Positions 61,846 to 64,000 of a stretch of DNA of 64,000 nt are shown piece after piece. Origin of the DNA: Aureimonas phyllosphaerae (GTDB lineage: Bacteria > Pseudomonadota > Alphaproteobacteria > Rhizobiales > Rhizobiaceae); contig NZ_FOOA01000005.1 of assembly GCF_900113065.1 (NCBI RefSeq), positions 1 through 64,000 on the forward strand. The letters are read 5' to 3'. The notes under the pieces are model-generated. The model ran no database searches and was not told where the DNA came from. It saw only the letters and a program-made list of their open reading frames with translations. The translations under genes were made by a program, and so were the position numbers. Within the stretch, counting starts at the first letter, position 1. The number at the start of each line of letters is the position of its first letter.

Positions 61846-62250
61846 ATGAATATCGGCGAAGCTGCACGTCGTTCGGGCCTGCCGCCCAAGACGATCCGCA
61901 ACTACGAGGACCTCGGTCTCGTGTCGCCGGCGCGCGCGCCCAACGGCTACCGCGACTATTGCGATCGGGACGTGCATATCCTGCGGTTCCTGCAGCGTTC
62001 GCTCTCGCTCGGGTTCGACGTGTCGGAAACCCGCCGGCTCCTCGCCGCCTATGCGCCGGGCGCCCGTCGTGACGAGGCGCGACGGCTGGCGGAGCGGCGT
62101 GCGGTCGAGATCGATCGCAAGATCCTCGAACTCCACAGCCTCCGCCGCGCGCTGGCCGACCTGATGGACGAAAGGGACGAGCCCTGCGGCTGGCCGGTGC
62201 TCGAAGAGGTGCCGAACGAGGGAGCCCGCGTGGCACGACCTGCGCTCTGA
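61846..62250 (+). CDS. MerR-family regulator, CueR/HmrR-like with reduced metal site
   Basis: A 134-residue regulator. The winged HTH is MNIGEAARRSGLPPKTIRNY, EDLGLVSPARAPNGYRDY, very close to CueR/HmrR. A long dimerisation helix follows (AERRAVEIDRKILELHSLRR). Copper sensors of this group carry two metal-binding cysteines in the C-terminal loop. Here only one remains (DERDEPCGWPVLEEV), so copper sensing is doubtful. No adjacent copper ATPase or oxidase is present. The start ATG 61846 begins the conserved domain; the longer frame from 61741 is leader sequence. Confidence 0.87.
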   Translation: MNIGEAARRSGLPPKTIRNYEDLGLVSPARAPNGYRDYCDRDVHILRFLQRSLSLGFDVSETRRLLAAYAPGARRDEARRLAERRAVEIDRKILELHSLRRALADLMDERDEPCGWPVLEEVPNEGARVARPAL

Positions 62251-62335
62251 GAGCCGGCCGCGCTGGGCGAGTGTTTCCGATTCGTTTCGCCGCACCCCTT
62301 GATTCGGCTCCGCTTTCCCCGCTACTCCGGCAGCC

Positions 62336-62833
62336 ATGCCGATCGTTTCTCCCTTCCGCCGCGATCCTCTCGTCGACGGCCGCCAGTCCGAACGGGCCAT
62401 GCTGGTGCGTCGCGGCGTCCAGCGCCTGATGATCCAGATGCGCGTGTCGGTCCTGCCCGAAATCCCGCTCGTGTCGGGCCGGCGTGCCGATCTTCTCTGT
62501 CTGTCGGAAAAGGGGGAGTTCTCGATCGTCGAGATCAAGTCCTCGATCGAGGACTTCCGGGTTGATCGCAAGTGGCCGGACTACCGGCTGCATTGCGACC
62601 GACTGTATTTCGCGACGCATCCGGGCGTGCCGGTCGACATCTTCCCGGAGGACTGCGGGCTGATCCTGTCGGACGGCTACGGCGCCGAAATCCTGCGCGA
62701 GGCGCCGGAAACGCGGATGGCGTCGGCCACCCGCAAGGCGCTGACGCTGCGCTTCGCGCGCCTCGCCTCCGACCGGCTACTCCAGGCGGAGTGGGTCGCC
62801 AATCCCTACATGACCGGCGACGCCGCCGACTAA
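62336..62833 (+). CDS. mmcB: MmcB-family DNA repair protein
   Basis: A 165-residue PD-(D/E)XK nuclease-fold protein. The active-site pattern is RRADLLCLSEKG (Asp 52) followed by FSIVEIKSSIEDFRVDRKWP (Glu 66, Lys 68). DYRLHCDRLYFATHPGVPVD is characteristic of MmcB. In Caulobacter MmcB is damage-inducible and supports ImuABC-dependent mutagenesis and mitomycin resistance. It lies seven bases from the convergent actR, an order common in rhizobia. No LexA box was obvious upstream. Confidence 0.9.
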   Translation: MPIVSPFRRDPLVDGRQSERAMLVRRGVQRLMIQMRVSVLPEIPLVSGRRADLLCLSEKGEFSIVEIKSSIEDFRVDRKWPDYRLHCDRLYFATHPGVPVDIFPEDCGLILSDGYGAEILREAPETRMASATRKALTLRFARLASDRLLQAEWVANPYMTGDAAD

Positions 62834-62840
62834 ACGCGCC

Positions 62841-63401
62841 TCAGCGCGGCGCGCGCTTGGCGAGGATGCGCTGCAGCGTGCGGCGGTGCATCGACAGGCG
62901 GCGCGCCGTTTCCGACACGTTGCGGTCGCACATCTCGTAGATGCGCTGGATGTGCTCCCAGCGGATCCGGTCGGCCGACATCGGATTCTCGGGCGGCTCG
63001 GCCTTGATTTCGGGATCCCGCGTCAGCGCGGCGATCACCTCGTCGGCGTCCGCGGGCTTGGCGAGATAGTCGATCGCCCCGAGCTTCACCGCGTTCACCG
63101 CGGTTGCGATGTTGCCGTAGCCGGTCAGCACCACGGCGCGCGCGCCCGGCCGCTGGCGTCGCAACGCCTCGATCACGTCGAGCCCGTTGCCGAGCCCGAG
63201 ACGCAGGTCCACCACGGCATAGGCCGGGGCGCCGGTCTTCAGCGCGGCCAAGCCTTCGGACACGGTTTCAGCGGTGCGGACCTCGAATCCGCGTTGTTCC
63301 ATCGCGCGGGCGAGACGCCCGACGAACGGACGGTCGTCGTCCACGAGAAGCATCGTCTTGTCGTCGCCCGCCTGCGGGGCAGCCATCTGATCTGTCGCCA
63401 T
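62841..63401 (-). CDS. actR: redox response regulator ActR/RegA/PrrA
   Basis: A 186-residue two-domain regulator. The receiver domain has MLLVDDDRPFVGRLARAME, the phospho-Asp in YAVVDLRLGLGNG, VVLTGYGNIATAVNAVKLGA and DYLAKPADADEV. A short linker leads to a Fis-type helix-turn-helix, IQRIYEMCDRNVSETARRLS and MHRRTLQRILAKR. The C-terminal HTH is the near-invariant RegA signature. It controls energy-metabolism genes according to redox state, partnered by the upstream kinase. The start ATG 63401 follows AAGGAAC. Same strand as actS, 98 bases downstream. Confidence 0.94.
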   Translation of the reverse strand: MATDQMAAPQAGDDKTMLLVDDDRPFVGRLARAMEQRGFEVRTAETVSEGLAALKTGAPAYAVVDLRLGLGNGLDVIEALRRQRPGARAVVLTGYGNIATAVNAVKLGAIDYLAKPADADEVIAALTRDPEIKAEPPENPMSADRIRWEHIQRIYEMCDRNVSETARRLSMHRRTLQRILAKRAPR

Positions 63402-63499
63402 GAGATCGTTCCTTCCTTGACAGGAAAGATACGTCGTCCGGGCGGCTTATCAACTGGCGTGCGAGACGATCGGTCGCGCAAATCTTGCCAAAAAGGGTG

Positions 63500-64000
63500 T
63501 CAGGCCAACTGTGGCGGCAGGTCGAACGCCTCTTCTTCGCGATCGGTCTCGCCGACGGGTTCGATCGTCAGGCGCCCGAAGCTCTCGACCGGCCACGACA
63601 CCGTGATACGGGCGCCCGAGCCCTGCGCCTCGCTGCGGTTCTCGAAGCGGATGCGCGCGCCCGAGCGCTCGATCAGCGTCTTGGCGATGAACAGGCCGAG
63701 GCCGAGTCCGCCGCCCGACTGGCGCTGCTCGGCGTCGCGCACCGACATGTAGGGATCGCCGATCCGCTTCAGGACGTCGGGCGGGTAGCCGGGACCGTCG
63801 TCGCAGATCTCGATCGCGATGCGGCCGCTGTTCCAGGACAGGCCGATCTCGACCTCGCCGCTCGCAAAATCCACCGCGTTCTCGATGAGGTTTCCGAGAC
63901 CGTAGATCACGCCGGCATTGCGCCGCATCACCGGTTCGGGGCCGGATGCCTCCTGCACCCGCACGCGGATGTCGACGCCGAAATCGCGGTGCGGGGCGAC
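63500..64000 (-). CDS. actS: redox sensor histidine kinase ActS/RegB/PrrB (3' part)
   Basis: The last 166 residues of a histidine kinase, running off the right edge. Visible are the N-box IYGLGNLIENAVDFASGEVE, the G1 box EICDDGPGYPPDVLKRIGDP and the G2 box SGGGLGLGLFIAKTLIERSG. The phospho-accepting His, the quinone-sensing membrane domain and the redox Cys lie outside the window. Linkage to actR makes the RegB-type identity likely. The end is a stop at 63500; the 5' end is missing only because the window stops. Confidence 0.92.
   Translation of the reverse strand, partial: VAPHRDFGVDIRVRVQEASGPEPVMRRNAGVIYGLGNLIENAVDFASGEVEIGLSWNSGRIAIEICDDGPGYPPDVLKRIGDPYMSVRDAEQRQSGGGLGLGLFIAKTLIERSGARIRFENRSEAQGSGARITVSWPVESFGRLTIEPVGETDREEEAFDLPPQLA

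Overview
This is a high-G+C chromosomal window from an alphaproteobacterium, most likely of the Hyphomicrobiales (Rhizobiales). The case rests on several genes and neighbourhoods: a CpdR cell-cycle receiver next to tRNA-Val and an N-formylglutamate amidohydrolase, mmcB followed by the redox pair actR/actS, the uppP / GST / queG / SDR neighbourhood, an NAD-dependent formate dehydrogenase fds operon, and an RpoH-type promoter with a ROSE-like leader on a small heat-shock gene. Aurantimonadaceae or a neighbouring family would fit, but that is only a guess. There are no rRNA genes and no CRISPR array.

Region by region. 1-890 is the scar of an integrative element. An IS3-family insertion sequence (partly outside the window) has cut a large serine recombinase, whose surviving 3' end reads into a tRNA-Arg(CCG) gene. 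1.0-7.3 kb is housekeeping: rlpA, an SDR protein, queG, a GST, uppP, an NDUFA9-like protein and tRNA-Leu(CAG). 7.3-8.7 kb is gene-poor and holds one small SinR/Cas2-like ORF and a dispersed repeat. 8.7-21.4 kb is a surface-polysaccharide region. It holds UDP-glucose dehydrogenase, GDP-mannose synthesis genes, a lone dTDP-4-dehydrorhamnose reductase, a glycosyltransferase, an SGNH esterase, an epimerase and an RTX-type secreted protein. It also holds a two-gene module that matches the head-spike proteins GhsA/GhsB of gene transfer agents. 21.5-32.2 kb carries a divergent ampR/ampC beta-lactamase pair, a receiver/HWE-kinase pair, a soluble chemoreceptor with duplicated PAS domains, a methyltransferase, a phospholipase D-type protein and a CLC chloride channel with CBS domains.

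32.4-40.5 kb is a formate block on the minus strand: LysR, OFA-type oxalate/formate MFS carrier, then fdsG, fdsB, fdsA and fdsD with ATGA overlaps. The usual fdhD/fdsC sulfurtransferase gene is absent. 40.7-47.2 kb, divergent from it, is a compact lysine/pipecolate catabolic operon: hglS, amaA, amaB, an aminotransferase and a LysR regulator. Together these would take L-pipecolate through piperideine-6-carboxylate, 2-aminoadipate and 2-oxoadipate to 2-hydroxyglutarate.

47.7-53.3 kb holds tRNA-Val(GAC), cpdR, an N-formylglutamate amidohydrolase, hisN, a PldB-type hydrolase, hsp20 with its thermosensor-like leader, and threonine aldolase. 53.6-60.0 kb is gltB-gltD (NADPH glutamate synthase). The right end has a ceramidase-family membrane protein, an L,D-transpeptidase lipoprotein, a MerR regulator, mmcB, actR and the 3' part of actS, which runs off the window.

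The least expected structure is a set of two dispersed repeat families with terminal inverted repeats (about 163 bp and 110-180 bp). Four of the five copies sit exactly at the 3' end of a gene and supply part of its stop codon.
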